Assembly: GCF_038397775.1 (NCBI RefSeq)
Contig: NZ_CP151650.1
Location: forward strand, 620,001 to 684,000
DNA: 64,000 nt
Origin: Pseudomonas sp. RC10
Lineage (GTDB): Bacteria > Pseudomonadota > Gammaproteobacteria > Pseudomonadales > Pseudomonadaceae
Reading direction: 5' to 3'
This document shows positions 17,251-26,816 of the stretch, in pieces. The notes beneath the pieces were generated by a model. It did not search any database and was not told the DNA's origin. It saw only the letters and a list, made by a program, of their open reading frames with translations. The translations under genes and the position numbers were made by a program. Positions within the stretch are counted from its first letter, which is position 1; each line of letters opens with the position of its first letter.

Positions 17251-18015
17251 TTACAGCGGCGTTCCGATCAATACATAAGAAGGCGCGAACTGTACTTTCA
17301 CGTTGCTCCCCACCTTTAATTTCAAGGCGTTGAGACGATCGGGCTCTGCCACCGCGCACAGAATCTGGCTGCTCGACAGGGCGATTCGTACCTCACTGGG
17401 GCCGTCTTCTCCGTCGAGGATCTCCTCGATTTTGCCGTTTAGACAATTGTGACCAGGTGTTGCAGATTGGTCCGGCGGCAACAACTCCAGCCAACTGGCC
17501 TTGATCAGCGCGAACACGTCGGCACCTTTTTCCAGCCCCAGTCGTAGCGTGCTGTCATGGGTGATTTGCGCATTGATGGACAGGCCCCCGGCGAGGGTCA
17601 ATCCGATCATATCGTTGCGACCCGATGGCGTAATGCTCGCGACCTGGCCGTGCAACTGATTGCGGGCGCTGGTGCGCAGCATTAAACGACTGAGCAGCGC
17701 CAAATCGCTCGACTCTTCAGGGGTTTCCAGCAACTGGGTTTGTAGCGCCTGCAAGCGCTGATAAAGACGCAACACTCGCTCGCCTTCCGCCGACAACTTC
17801 GCCCCGCCGCCGCCACGCCCGCCGACACTGCGCTCTACCAGCGGCTTCAGCGCCAGATTGTTCAGCTCATCAATGGCATCCCACGCCGCCTTGTAACTCA
17901 GCCCCGCACTTTTCGCCGCACGGGTGATGGACCCCTGCTCGGCAATATGCTGCAACAGCGCGATGCGATGGGGGCGACGGACCATGTGTTGCGAGAGAGA
18001 GGGCGGTAGGGACAT
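17251..18015 (-). CDS. modE: ModE-type molybdate-responsive regulator
   Basis: A 254-residue transcription factor. The N-terminal winged helix (about residues 12-80) carries GSITRAAKSAGLSYKAAWDA and the GGRGGGGAKLS wing typical of ModE; two TOBE/Mop-like molybdate-binding modules follow (about residues 120-185 and 190-252, the second including LNALKLKVGSNVKVQFAP). Start MSLPPSLSQHM at 18015 fits ModE length. E. coli ModE with molybdate represses modABC; no mod transport genes are in this window, so target genes lie elsewhere. Confidence 0.88.
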   Translation of the reverse strand: MSLPPSLSQHMVRRPHRIALLQHIAEQGSITRAAKSAGLSYKAAWDAIDELNNLALKPLVERSVGGRGGGGAKLSAEGERVLRLYQRLQALQTQLLETPEESSDLALLSRLMLRTSARNQLHGQVASITPSGRNDMIGLTLAGGLSINAQITHDSTLRLGLEKGADVFALIKASWLELLPPDQSATPGHNCLNGKIEEILDGEDGPSEVRIALSSSQILCAVAEPDRLNALKLKVGSNVKVQFAPSYVLIGTPL

Positions 18016-18136
18016 GTCGGGTCGGATTTTTTGTGGTGATGACGGGCGGGAGTGTAAGCCAGAAAGGCTAGATGCCGCTTCACTCGTCTGCATCAGTGGG
18101 TTAGCCCTGGACAGGATTGTTTGATATAGTCTTCGC

Positions 18137-18290
18137 CGTCGATGCAGACCGGAACCTTCTTCGAAGGGGTATCGATTTCGGAGCGAAAGCTCTCCTAGCC
18201 CGTGAGCAGGATAAGGTGGCGACACCGAAAGGACAGGCCGATTTCAGATTCAGCAAAAGCCCCGGGTGCGAAAGCTCCGGGGCTTTTTGC
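18137..18290 (+). ncRNA. Unassigned structured small RNA candidate with intrinsic terminator
   Basis: The 393-bp modE/comF gap contains a run of strong hairpins: CCTTC-TTC-GAAGG near 18145-18157, GAGC-GAAA-GCTC near 18181-18192, GGTG-GCGA-CACC near 18215-18228 (the last two with GNRA tetraloops), and a terminator stem at 18256-18286 followed by TTTTT. A -10-like TATAGT lies at 18125-18130, placing a start near 18137. No open frame is convincing and the next + strand gene is far away, so an independent small RNA is more likely than a leader. It does not match any RNA family I can recall. Both ends are estimates. Confidence 0.5.
18253..18290 (+). terminator. Rho-independent terminator of the small RNA candidate
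   Basis: AAAGCCCCGG / CCGGGGCTTT 10-bp stem with TTTTT. It also lies between convergently read sequence and the 3' end of comF, so it may serve both strands (A-rich left flank). Confidence 0.85.
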
Positions 18291-18408
18291 TTCTTGCTAT
18301 ACCGACTTCCCTTCGTTACGAAGCTTAAGGATGTAGCGCACGTTATAGGGCTTGCCCTTGGGCAAGGAATGGCGGCCCCAGTTTTCGCCAGGCTCCGTCT
18401 TGAAACAT

Positions 18409-19143
18409 TCAATCCCCAGGCTTCGCCGTGCGCGCCAGGCAGTACACATCCACCTTCTTCGCCCCGGCACTGATCAACAGCCTCGCCAGCGCATCGGCGG
18501 TCGCGCCTGTGGTGAGTACGTCATCAATGAGCGCGACGTGTTGGCCGACGATTTTCGCGGCGTCCGCCAAGGCAAATGCTTCACGCAAGTTACGCTTGCG
18601 GGCCTTGGCATCGAGGCCTTGTTGCGCTGGCGTTTCCTTTACGCGTTTGATCAGCCGCTCATCCACCGATAACCCCAATTGCGACCCCAGCCAGTGCGCG
18701 AGCATGGCAGCCTGGTTGTAACCCCGTTGGCGCAGCCTCTTGTTGGCGAGGGGCACGGAAATCATAACGTCGGGTCGGGCCAGACCTTCGTCGAATCGAT
18801 GTTGCAAGGTCTGGCCGAGCAATTCTGCGAGCAGCCTGCCCAACGGCCATTTGCCCTGGTGCTTGAAGCGTGTGACCAGCGCGTCGATGGGGAAGTCGTA
18901 AAGCCACGGCACGATGACTTCGTTGAAGGCCGGGGAGTGTTGCGTGCACTGCGCGCAGGTCAGGCCCTCCATCGGCATGGGCAGCGCGCAGCGGTCGCAT
19001 TGATCGATCAACCAGGGCAGGTCGCTTTCGCACGGGGTGCAGATTGAGGTGTCTGAATCGGTCTGTTCATCGCACAATAAACAGGTTTGTACGTTTTTTA
19101 ACCAGATGTAAACCTGATGCCCGTTGTGTGGTTGACAGCGCAT
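18409..19143 (-). CDS. ComF-family phosphoribosyltransferase-like protein
   Basis: A 244-residue protein with an N-terminal double zinc-finger region (CLLC..CTPC near residues 21-38 and CDRC..CAQC near 49-66) and a C-terminal phosphoribosyltransferase fold carrying the PRPP loop [17 protein letters not shown] (about residue 205). ComF proteins in other bacteria act in DNA uptake with ComFA/PriA-like partners. The gene is divergent from bioB, the usual place in Pseudomonas. The ATG at 19143 is the only convenient start. Confidence 0.9.
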   Translation of the reverse strand: MRCQPHNGHQVYIWLKNVQTCLLCDEQTDSDTSICTPCESDLPWLIDQCDRCALPMPMEGLTCAQCTQHSPAFNEVIVPWLYDFPIDALVTRFKHQGKWPLGRLLAELLGQTLQHRFDEGLARPDVMISVPLANKRLRQRGYNQAAMLAHWLGSQLGLSVDERLIKRVKETPAQQGLDAKARKRNLREAFALADAAKIVGQHVALIDDVLTTGATADALARLLISAGAKKVDVYCLARTAKPGD

Positions 19144-19250
19144 GTCGCTTCCTTAACTATGCCGAACATCCGTGTTGCGCCTGTGGACTTTCAGGTTTGG
19201 TCGATTGCCGAACCGCCCGGGTACTTGCCAAATACATGAAGGAGCCGCCC

Positions 19251-20306
19251 ATGAGCGCCAGCATCAATGCCACTTTGCGTCACGACTGGACCTTAGCCGA
19301 GGTCAGGGCGCTGTTCACACAGCCGTTCAATGACCTGCTGTTTCAGGCGCAAACCGTGCATCGCGCTCATTTCGACGCCAACCGCGTTCAAGTCTCCACC
19401 CTGCTGTCGATCAAAACCGGCGCCTGCCCGGAAGATTGCAAGTACTGCCCGCAATCCGGTCACTACAACACCGGCCTCGAAAAAGAAAAGCTGATGCAGG
19501 TCCAGCAAGTGCTGGAAGAAGCTGCGCGCGCCAAGGCGATCGGTTCGACCCGTTTCTGCATGGGCGCTGCGTGGAAACACCCGTCCGCCAAAGACATGCC
19601 GTACGTGCTGGAGATGGTCAAAGGCGTGAAAGCCATGGGCCTGGAAACGTGCATGACCCTGGGCAAGCTCGATCAGGATCAGACCAAGGCGCTGGCTGAT
19701 GCGGGCCTGGACTACTACAACCACAACCTCGATACCTCGCCGGATTTCTACACCAGCATCATCACCACCCGCACCTACAGCGAGCGTCTGCAGACCCTGG
19801 CGTACGTGCGGGATGCGGGCATGAAGATCTGCTCCGGCGGCATCCTGGGCATGGGCGAGTCGCTGGACGACCGCGCCAACCTGCTGATCCAACTGGCCAA
19901 CCTGCCAGAGCACCCGGAGTCGGTGCCAATCAACATGTTGGTGAAAGTTGCGGGTACGCCGCTGGCCAATGCCGAAGACGTCGATCCATTCGACTTCATC
20001 CGCATGCTGGCCGTGGCGCGCATCCTGATACCGCAATCTCACGTGCGCCTCTCCGCAGGCCGCGAAGCGATGAACGATCAGATGCAAGCCCTGGCGTTCT
20101 TCGCCGGTGCCAACTCGATTTTCTACGGCGACAAACTGCTGACCACCGCCAACCCGCAGGCTGACAAGGACATGCTGCTGTTCTCGCGTCTGGGCATTCA
20201 GCCGGAAGCCCGTGAAGAGCATTCGGACGAAGTGCATCAGGCAGCGATCGAACAGGCGCTGATCGAGCAGAAGAGCAGCGAGATGTTTTACGACGCGGCG
20301 GTTTAA
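19251..20306 (+). CDS. bioB: Biotin synthase
   Basis: A 351-residue radical SAM enzyme that inserts sulfur into dethiobiotin, the last biotin step. The radical SAM cluster motif CPEDCKYC lies near residue 60, and the [2Fe-2S] ligands include C in RFCMGAAW and C in LETCMTLG, with Arg in HVRLSAGRE. The start [11 protein letters not shown] at 19251 has AAGGAG 7 bp upstream; an in-frame ATG 15 bp earlier lacks such a site. It heads the bioBFHCD cluster; a REP pair separates it from bioF. Confidence 0.97.
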   Translation: MSASINATLRHDWTLAEVRALFTQPFNDLLFQAQTVHRAHFDANRVQVSTLLSIKTGACPEDCKYCPQSGHYNTGLEKEKLMQVQQVLEEAARAKAIGSTRFCMGAAWKHPSAKDMPYVLEMVKGVKAMGLETCMTLGKLDQDQTKALADAGLDYYNHNLDTSPDFYTSIITTRTYSERLQTLAYVRDAGMKICSGGILGMGESLDDRANLLIQLANLPEHPESVPINMLVKVAGTPLANAEDVDPFDFIRMLAVARILIPQSHVRLSAGREAMNDQMQALAFFAGANSIFYGDKLLTTANPQADKDMLLFSRLGIQPEAREEHSDEVHQAAIEQALIEQKSSEMFYDAAV

Positions 20307-20355
20307 GACTGACGCTAGTTCACTGCCTATATACAACCTGTGGCATGCACAAAAA

Positions 20356-20446
20356 CTGTAGGAGTGAGCTTGCTCGCGATTGAGATTTGTCTGTAACACA
20401 TAACGTGACTGACACACTGCAATCGCGAGCAAGCTCACTCCTACAG
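20356..20446. repeat. REP pair, GTGAGCTTGCTCGC type
   Basis: CTGTAGGAGTGAGCTTGCTC and its reverse complement flank a spacer in the bioB-bioF gap. Such hairpins may stabilise the upstream bioB message. Confidence 0.9.
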
Positions 20447-20479
20447 GGAAATGCGCATTGCATCTGACCCGAGGCCTGC

Positions 20480-21670
20480 ATGTCTTTCGATCTGAGCGCA
20501 CGTCTCGCTGCCCGTCGTGCCGACCACCTCTACCGCCAACGCCCTCTGTTGCAGAGCCCTCAAGGCCCTGAAGTCGTCGTGGACGGCCAGCCCTTGCTGG
20601 CGTTCTGCAACAACGATTACATGGGCCTGGCCAATCACCCCGACGTCGTCGCTGCGTGGAAGGCAGGCGCCGAGCGCTGGGGCGTGGGCGGTGGGGCGTC
20701 GCATCTGGTGATCGGCCACAGCACGCCGCACCACGAACTTGAAGAAGCGTTGGCTGACCTCACTGGCCGCCCCCGCGCTCTGCTGTTTTCCAACGGTTAC
20801 ATGGCCAACCTTGGCGCCGTGACCGCGTTGGTGGGGCAGGGCGACACCGTGTTGGAGGATCGCCTCAACCATGCTTCGCTGCTCGATGCCGGTTTGCTGA
20901 GTGGCGCACGGTTTTCCCGTTATCTGCACAACGATCCCGACAGTCTGAACACGCGGCTGGAGAAGGCGGTCGGCGATACGCTGGTGGTCACCGACGGCGT
21001 GTTCAGCATGGACGGCGACATCGCTGACCTGCCTGCGCTGGCCAAGGTTGCCAAGGCCAAAAACGCGTGGCTGATGGTCGACGATGCTCACGGTTTCGGA
21101 CCTCTGGGCGCCAATGGCGCAGGGGTCGTCGAACACTTCGGCTTGAGCATGGAAGAGGTGCCCGTGCTGATCGGCACCCTCGGCAAATCCTTCGGCACGG
21201 CCGGTGCGTTCGTGACCGGAAGTGAGGAGCTGATCGAGACGCTGATCCAGTTCGCTCGCCCTTATATCTACACCACCAGCCAGCCACCCGCGCTGGCCTG
21301 CGCCACCCTGAAAAGCCTTGAGCTGCTGCGTCGCGAGCATTGGCGTCGCGAGCACTTGCAGGCCCTGATCAAGCAGTTCCGAGAAGGCGCTCAGGCTATC
21401 GGGCTTGAGCTGATGGACAGCTTCACGCCGATCCAGCCGATCCTCATCGGCAGCAGCGACCGAGCCTTGCGTCTGTCGCAGATGCTGCGCGAGCGCGGCC
21501 TGATGGTCATCGCGATTCGTCCGCCGACCGTTCCCGCAGGCAGCGCGCGTTTGCGGGTCACGCTCTCCGCCGCCCACAGCGAAGCCCAGGTGCAGCTATT
21601 GTTGGATGCACTGGAGCAGTGTTATCCGCTGCTGGGAACGAGCGAATCGGTGGAGCCACAACATGCGTGA
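20480..21670 (+). CDS. bioF: 8-amino-7-oxononanoate synthase
   Basis: A 396-residue PLP enzyme joining pimeloyl-ACP and L-alanine. Visible features are [13 protein letters not shown] (about residue 46), [14 protein letters not shown] (about residue 72), the PLP-binding DDAHGFG (about residue 201) and the Schiff-base Lys in [13 protein letters not shown] (about residue 236). Start [10 protein letters not shown] at 20480. It overlaps bioH by 8 bp (ATGCGTGA), so translation is coupled. Confidence 0.97.
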   Translation: MSFDLSARLAARRADHLYRQRPLLQSPQGPEVVVDGQPLLAFCNNDYMGLANHPDVVAAWKAGAERWGVGGGASHLVIGHSTPHHELEEALADLTGRPRALLFSNGYMANLGAVTALVGQGDTVLEDRLNHASLLDAGLLSGARFSRYLHNDPDSLNTRLEKAVGDTLVVTDGVFSMDGDIADLPALAKVAKAKNAWLMVDDAHGFGPLGANGAGVVEHFGLSMEEVPVLIGTLGKSFGTAGAFVTGSEELIETLIQFARPYIYTTSQPPALACATLKSLELLRREHWRREHLQALIKQFREGAQAIGLELMDSFTPIQPILIGSSDRALRLSQMLRERGLMVIAIRPPTVPAGSARLRVTLSAAHSEAQVQLLLDALEQCYPLLGTSESVEPQHA

Positions 21671-22394
21671 TCGGTTGATCCTGTTGCCGGGCTGGGGGCT
21701 TGGCGTGACCCCTCTGGAGCCGTTGGCCGCCGCGTTGCGCGGTCTGGACGAACACCTGCACGTCGAGGTCGAGCCGTTGCCGGATCTGGACACTGACGAC
21801 CTCAATGAATGGCTCGACGAGCTGGACTCGACCCTGCCCGACAACGCCTGGCTGGGCGGCTGGTCCCTCGGTGGCATGTTGGCGGCAGAGTTGGCAGCGC
21901 GACGTGGCGAGCGCTGCTGCGGGCTGGCGACCTTCGCCAGCAACGTCTGCTTCGTCGCCCGTAGTCAGTGGCCGAACGCGATGCCGCAAACCGATTTCGA
22001 CGCGTTCATCGCAGGCTGCAAAGCCGATCCCGATGCCACGCTCAAACGCTTCAGCCTTTTGTGCGTACAAGGTGCTGAAGAGCCGCGCGCACTGTCTCGA
22101 CAACTCAAGGCGGGTGCGCCTCATGGCACCAGCAATGGCCTGATCGAAGGCCTCAAATTGCTCGAACAGATGGACACTCGCGCTGCGCTGCAATCCTATC
22201 GCGGCCCGCAATTACACCTGTTCGGTGGCCTCGATGCGCTGGTGCCTGCCGAAGCGTCGGCTGATCTGCTCAACCTCTTGCCGGACATCGAAGTCGGCGT
22301 GATCGAGCAGGCCAGTCACGCATTTATCCTGGAAAACCCCCACGGCGTGGCTGCGGCGGTCCAGGCTTTTTTACATGAGTCCGGTGATGACTGA
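21663..22394 (+). CDS. bioH: Pimeloyl-ACP methyl ester esterase
   Basis: A 243-residue alpha/beta hydrolase that removes the methyl ester from pimeloyl-ACP. The oxyanion motif LLPGWG is at residue 6, the nucleophile Ser in GWSLGG near residue 66, Asp in GGLDALVPA near residue 189 and His in [10 protein letters not shown] near residue 218. The start [10 protein letters not shown] at 21663 overlaps the bioF stop. It in turn overlaps bioC by 8 bp in the same ATG...TGA style. Confidence 0.93.
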   Translation: MRDRLILLPGWGLGVTPLEPLAAALRGLDEHLHVEVEPLPDLDTDDLNEWLDELDSTLPDNAWLGGWSLGGMLAAELAARRGERCCGLATFASNVCFVARSQWPNAMPQTDFDAFIAGCKADPDATLKRFSLLCVQGAEEPRALSRQLKAGAPHGTSNGLIEGLKLLEQMDTRAALQSYRGPQLHLFGGLDALVPAEASADLLNLLPDIEVGVIEQASHAFILENPHGVAAAVQAFLHESGDD

Positions 22395-23235
22395 TCTTTC
22401 CCACTGTGCGGTGTTGAAGGCCGTGAAACAGCAACAGGCAAAAACCGAAAACCCTCTACCTGACAAGCGTCAGGTGGCGGCGTCGTTCTCCAAGGCGGCG
22501 GCGAGTTACGACAGCGTTGCCGAATTGCAGCGTGCGGTCGGCAATGAGCTGATGTCGCGTCTGCCTGAGACGACGCCCGATCGTTGGCTTGATCTCGGCA
22601 GCGGCACCGGCTATTTCAGTCGTGCGCTGGCTCAACGTTTCCCTCTCGGCGAAGGCCTTGCGCTGGACATTGCCGAAGGCATGCTCAATCACGCACGGCC
22701 CTTGGGCGGCGCGGATCATTACGTGGTGGGTGATGCCGAAAACCTGCCGCTGCGCGACGCCAGCGTTGACCTGATGTTTTCCAGCCTGGCCGTGCAATGG
22801 TGCTCGGATTTCTCCTCGGTGTTGTCCGAAGTCCGTCGCGTGCTGAGGCCAGGGGGCGTGTTCGGCTTTGCCAGCCTGTGCGTTGGCACATTGTATGAAC
22901 TCCGGGACAGCTGGCAGGCAGTGGACGGCATGGTCCACGTGAATCGCTTCCGTGAGTTCGACGAGTATCAACGGCTGTGCGCGGCCAGTGGCTTGCAAGT
23001 GCGCAGCCTGAGTGTGTTGCCCCACGTGCTGCATTATCCCGATGTCCGCATCCTGACCCACGAGCTCAAGGCGTTGGGCGCGCACAACATCAATCCGGGC
23101 AGGCCGGGAGGTTTGACTGGTCGAGCGCGGATTCAGGCGTTGATCGACGCCTACGAAACGTTTCGACGGGAAAAAGGCCTGCCTGCGACGTATCAAGTGG
23201 TTTACGCCGTGTTGGAAAAACCAGCGACTGTTTAA
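22387..23235 (+). CDS. bioC: Malonyl-ACP O-methyltransferase
   Basis: A 282-residue SAM-dependent methyltransferase that caps malonyl-ACP to start pimelate synthesis. SAM motif I is [11 protein letters not shown] near residue 72; further motifs are [10 protein letters not shown] and [11 protein letters not shown]. An earlier in-frame ATG at 22375 exists, but ATGACTGA at 22387 mirrors the bioF/bioH coupling and fits homologues that begin MTDLS. Confidence 0.94.
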   Translation: MTDLSHCAVLKAVKQQQAKTENPLPDKRQVAASFSKAAASYDSVAELQRAVGNELMSRLPETTPDRWLDLGSGTGYFSRALAQRFPLGEGLALDIAEGMLNHARPLGGADHYVVGDAENLPLRDASVDLMFSSLAVQWCSDFSSVLSEVRRVLRPGGVFGFASLCVGTLYELRDSWQAVDGMVHVNRFREFDEYQRLCAASGLQVRSLSVLPHVLHYPDVRILTHELKALGAHNINPGRPGGLTGRARIQALIDAYETFRREKGLPATYQVVYAVLEKPATV

Positions 23236-23323
23236 AAAATGACCGGTTTCATGAGCGTCGTTCGTGTGAGCGCTATAGTGAGTGAGCAATAGTTTGAAAA
23301 AATCTGAACGGATGGTCGCCAAG

Positions 23324-24004
23324 ATGAGTGCTGCGTATTTCATCGCGGGAACCGACACCGATGTTGGCAAAACCACCGTTGCCACCGGGCTGTTATATGC
23401 GGCACGCCAATCCGGGCTGAGCACGGCCGCCGGTAAACCTGTTGCATCGGGCTGCGATGTGAGGCCGAAAGGGTTGCGCAATCCCGATGCCATCGCGTTA
23501 CGCGCTGAATGTTCGATTCAGTTGACCTACGACGAGGTGAATCCGGTCGCGTTCGAGCCAGCCATTGCTCCACACCTGGCCGCTCGCGAGGCCGGTGTTG
23601 CACTGACCGTTGCGTCCCTACTTGGGCCAATGCGGCATATTCTGGAAAAACAGGCTGATTTCACGCTCATCGAAGGTGCGGGTGGCTGGCGCGTGCCGCT
23701 GGCAGATCAGGCCAATCTTTCTGATCTCGCTGTCGCTCTGAGGCTGCCGGTCATTCTGGTGGTGGGCGTGCGTCTTGGCTGCATCAGCCATGCCTTACTG
23801 ACGGCCGAAGCCATTGCCAATGACGGCCTGCAACTGGCAGGTTGGGTAGCGAACATCATCGACCCGAAGACGTCTCGCCTCGAAGAAAACCTCGCCACTC
23901 TGGCCGAGCGCCTGCCTGCGCCCTGTTTAGGGCGCGTGCCGCACATGAAGAAAGCGACGCCGGAAATGATTGCCGAGCATTTGCATTTGGAACTGTTGGA
24001 TTAG
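23324..24004 (+). CDS. bioD: Dethiobiotin synthetase
   Basis: A 226-residue ATP-dependent carboxylase-type enzyme that closes the ureido ring of biotin. The P-loop is GTDTDVGKTT at about residues 8-17, followed by AGKPVASGCD and EGAGGWRVPL near residue 112. The start MSAAYFIAG at 23324 places the P-loop at its usual distance; MVAK at 23312 is an alternative. It is last in the bio cluster, 88 bp after bioC. Confidence 0.95.
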   Translation: MSAAYFIAGTDTDVGKTTVATGLLYAARQSGLSTAAGKPVASGCDVRPKGLRNPDAIALRAECSIQLTYDEVNPVAFEPAIAPHLAAREAGVALTVASLLGPMRHILEKQADFTLIEGAGGWRVPLADQANLSDLAVALRLPVILVVGVRLGCISHALLTAEAIANDGLQLAGWVANIIDPKTSRLEENLATLAERLPAPCLGRVPHMKKATPEMIAEHLHLELLD

Positions 24005-24140
24005 CGGAAACGGCCCGTCTTTACCGTGCCGTCTGTGACTTCTATCACAAGGCGCAATGCCATTAGTCTTTTTGCCGAGTGTTTCACGGCCTTTACTGGT
24101 TTAATGACGCTGTTCGTTTTATGAACAGAGGATTGTGATC

Positions 24141-24437
24141 ATGCAAATCACGCTGAACAACACCCTGTACCCAGGCCTGAGCGCCATGCAGGTCGGGCAA
24201 GATCGTGTCGATCAGGCTGCTACTCAGTTGGCAAGCCCTGGCACCGAAGTGGCGGGTCGCAGCCAGTCCTCGGACTTTCAGCTTGAGCGACTGCGCTCGG
24301 TTGACCGCCCTCAGCGTTCCGACATGGCCACGAATGTCGTCGAGCTGACCCAAGGGCGCATTCAGGTTCAGTTGGGCGCGAAAGTTGAAAAAGCTTCCGA
24401 CGAAGCGCTCGGCACGCTGATCGACACCTTCGCCTGA
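24141..24437 (+). CDS. Conserved hypothetical protein with flagellar rod/hook-like sequence
   Basis: A 98-residue protein starting MQITLNNTLYPGL at 24141, with AGAGGA 8 bp upstream. The C-terminal part (NVVELTQGRIQVQLGAKV) resembles the conserved C-terminal signature of FlgB/FlgC/FlgG-type axial proteins, and the N-terminal QVGQDRVDQAATQLA their helical start, but it is too short to be one and no flagellar genes are near. No signal peptide or membrane segment is present. Function unknown; the gene is conserved in position after bioD in Pseudomonas as far as I recall. Confidence 0.75.
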   Translation: MQITLNNTLYPGLSAMQVGQDRVDQAATQLASPGTEVAGRSQSSDFQLERLRSVDRPQRSDMATNVVELTQGRIQVQLGAKVEKASDEALGTLIDTFA

Positions 24438-24461
24438 TTATTTGCAAAACCTTTCTTCAGA

Positions 24462-24485
24462 CGCGCACTTCTTGTGCGCGTTTTC
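24462..24485 (+). terminator. Terminator after the bioD-linked small gene
   Basis: CGCGCAC-TTCTT-GTGCGCG followed by TTTTC. The rest of the 24438-24805 gap contains the promoter region of the next gene. Confidence 0.8.
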
Positions 24486-24695
24486 GTGTGCGGCCCCCTC
24501 TCCGAATAACGCCCTATCACCCGACCGAATCGCGGCGCTCTGACGTCTGCGTCGCGGGTTTGCTCTACTAAACTCTACTCACTGAATCAGGGGCTCGGAG
24601 CCGTGCCCGCGTGCGCGCGCCCGTGACGATCGTCTCGGCGTCGATGAAAGGTTGGCGGTGCACCCTTGACATCAATTAGGCGTAAACGTATGTTT

Positions 24696-24709
24696 CAAAC
24701 ATCTGTTTG
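24696..24709. promoter_or_regulatory. PsrA-type operator upstream of the acyl-CoA dehydrogenase
   Basis: CAAACATCTGTTTG matches the CAAAC-N4-GTTTG palindrome bound by the fatty-acid-responsive repressor PsrA. It lies 97 bp before the start codon and just downstream of a TTGACA at 24667-24672, placing it over the probable promoter. Confidence 0.6.
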
Positions 24710-24805
24710 ACCATCGAATAAAAAGACATCTCGGTGGAGGGGCAAGTCCCTACAGTGACCCTACGGTCATCCAATTCCAGGATTCATCAGCAGAGGTTTA
24801 TCGCT

Positions 24806-26611
24806 ATGCCTGACTACAAGGCCCCCTTGCGTGATATTCGCTTCGTTCGTGACGAACTGCTCGGCTACGAAGCGCACTATCAGAGTCTGCCAGCTTGCCA
24901 GGACGCCACGCCTGACATGGTCGACGCCATTCTTGTGGAAGGCGCCAAGTTTTGTGAGCAGGTATTGGCCCCGCTGAACCGTGTCGGTGACACCGAAGGT
25001 TGCACATGGAGCGAGTCCGGCGTTAAGACTCCGACTGGCTTCAAAGAAGCGTACAAACAATTCGTCGAGGGCGGCTGGCCAAGCCTGGCTCACGACGTTG
25101 CACATGGTGGCCAGGGCTTGCCTGAGTCGCTGGGTCTGGCCGTCAGTGAAATGGTCGGCGAAGCCAACTGGTCGTGGGGCATGTACCCAGGCCTGTCCCA
25201 TGGCGCGATGAACACCATCTCCGAGCACGGCACTCCTGAACAGCAAGAGGCCTACCTGACCAAGCTGGTTTCGGGTGAGTGGACCGGCACCATGTGCCTG
25301 ACCGAGCCTCACTGCGGCACCGACCTGGGCATGCTGCGCACCAAGGCCGAACCTCAGGCTGATGGTTCGTACAAAGTCTCGGGCACTAAAATCTTCATTT
25401 CCGCTGGCGAACACGACATGGCCGATAACATCGTCCACATCGTGCTGGCCCGCCTGCCTGATGCGCCTGCGGGCACCAAGGGCATCTCGCTGTTCATCGT
25501 TCCTAAATTCCTGCCAGCTGCAGATGGCAGTGTGGGCGAGCGCAACGCGGTGAACTGCGGTTCGCTGGAACACAAGATGGGCATCCACGGCAACGCGACC
25601 TGCGTGATGAACTTCGACGGCGCCACCGGCTTCCTGATCGGCCCGCCGAACAAAGGGCTGAACTGCATGTTCACTTTCATGAACACCGCGCGTCTGGGTA
25701 CCGCACTGCAAGGTCTGGCCCACGCCGAAATCGGCTTCCAGGGCGGTTTGAAATACGCTCGGGAACGTCTGCAAATGCGCTCCCTGACTGGCCCAAAAGC
25801 GCCGGACAAAGCCGCTGACCCGATCATCGTTCACCCTGACGTACGTCGCATGCTGCTGACCATGAAAGCCTTCGCCGAAGGCACCCGCGCGATGGTGTAT
25901 TTCACCGCCAAGCAGGTCGACATCGTCAAATACAGCGAAGACGCCGACGCCAAGAAACAAGCCGATGGCCTGCTGGCCTTCATGACTCCGATCGCCAAAG
26001 CGTTCATGACCGAAGTCGGTTTCGAGTCCGCCAACCACGGCGTACAGATCTACGGCGGCCACGGCTTCATCGCCGAGTGGGGCATGGAGCAGAACGTTCG
26101 CGACAGCCGCATTTCGATGCTGTACGAAGGCACCACGGGCGTTCAAGCGCTCGACCTGCTGGGTCGTAAAGTGCTGATGACCCAGGGCGAAGCGCTGAAG
26201 GGCTTTACCAAGATCGTGCACAAATTCTGCCAGGCGCAAGAAGGCAACGAAGCGGTCAACGAATTCGTCACGCCACTGGCGGCACTGAACAAGGAATGGG
26301 GCGACCTGACCATGAAGGTCGGCATGGCCGCCATGAAAGATCGCGAAGAAGTCGGCGCTGCATCGGTGGATTACCTGATGTTCTCCGGTTACGTCTGCCT
26401 GGCGTACTTCTGGGCTGACATGGCGCGTCTGGCGGCTGAGAAACTGGCTGCGGGCACCGGCGAAGAAGCCTTCTACACCGCCAAGCTGCAGACCGCGCGC
26501 TTCTACTTCCAACGCATCCTGCCGCGCACTCGCACACACGTTGCGGCCATGCTGTCGGGCGCGAATAACCTGATGGACATGAACGAAGAGCATTTCGGCC
26601 TGGCTTACTGA
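24806..26611 (+). CDS. Acyl-CoA dehydrogenase (FadE-type, first of two)
   Basis: A 601-residue FAD flavoprotein for the first oxidation of fatty-acid beta-oxidation. It starts [14 protein letters not shown], the N-terminal extension typical of this Pseudomonas subgroup, followed by N-terminal, middle ([14 protein letters not shown] near residue 172) and C-terminal domains and a further C-terminal helical domain (to 601). The catalytic Glu is likely in [12 protein letters not shown] near residue 442. It corresponds to the first of the paired fadE genes downstream of bioD in Pseudomonas. A PsrA operator upstream suggests induction by long-chain acyl-CoA. Confidence 0.94.
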   Translation: MPDYKAPLRDIRFVRDELLGYEAHYQSLPACQDATPDMVDAILVEGAKFCEQVLAPLNRVGDTEGCTWSESGVKTPTGFKEAYKQFVEGGWPSLAHDVAHGGQGLPESLGLAVSEMVGEANWSWGMYPGLSHGAMNTISEHGTPEQQEAYLTKLVSGEWTGTMCLTEPHCGTDLGMLRTKAEPQADGSYKVSGTKIFISAGEHDMADNIVHIVLARLPDAPAGTKGISLFIVPKFLPAADGSVGERNAVNCGSLEHKMGIHGNATCVMNFDGATGFLIGPPNKGLNCMFTFMNTARLGTALQGLAHAEIGFQGGLKYARERLQMRSLTGPKAPDKAADPIIVHPDVRRMLLTMKAFAEGTRAMVYFTAKQVDIVKYSEDADAKKQADGLLAFMTPIAKAFMTEVGFESANHGVQIYGGHGFIAEWGMEQNVRDSRISMLYEGTTGVQALDLLGRKVLMTQGEALKGFTKIVHKFCQAQEGNEAVNEFVTPLAALNKEWGDLTMKVGMAAMKDREEVGAASVDYLMFSGYVCLAYFWADMARLAAEKLAAGTGEEAFYTAKLQTARFYFQRILPRTRTHVAAMLSGANNLMDMNEEHFGLAY

Positions 26612-26633
26612 GTCAGCCGGGTAGCTTTACGTC

Positions 26634-26669
26634 AAAGCCGCTTGTCTTTCGGGACAAGCGGCTTTTTTG
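26634..26669 (+). terminator. Terminator downstream of the first acyl-CoA dehydrogenase
   Basis: A 13-bp stem (AAAGCCGCTTGTC / GACAAGCGGCTTT) followed by TTT. Confidence 0.9.
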
Positions 26670-26816
26670 TGAGCGTCATTTTCAAGATGACAAATTAATG
26701 ACGACAAAAAACAGTGATTTCTCTCACCATTTTCCTCATCAAATGAGTAAAGTGGCCGATACAGGCACAATGCCATTTGATTTGCACTTGCTCCACACGG
26801 GTAGGAGTCCGTCCTC

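Noticed and set aside
18137..18290. A molybdate riboswitch or RsmZ-type RNA
   Set aside because: It lies outside the modE transcript on the opposite strand, and its few GGA motifs are not arranged in repeated hairpin loops as in Rsm RNAs.
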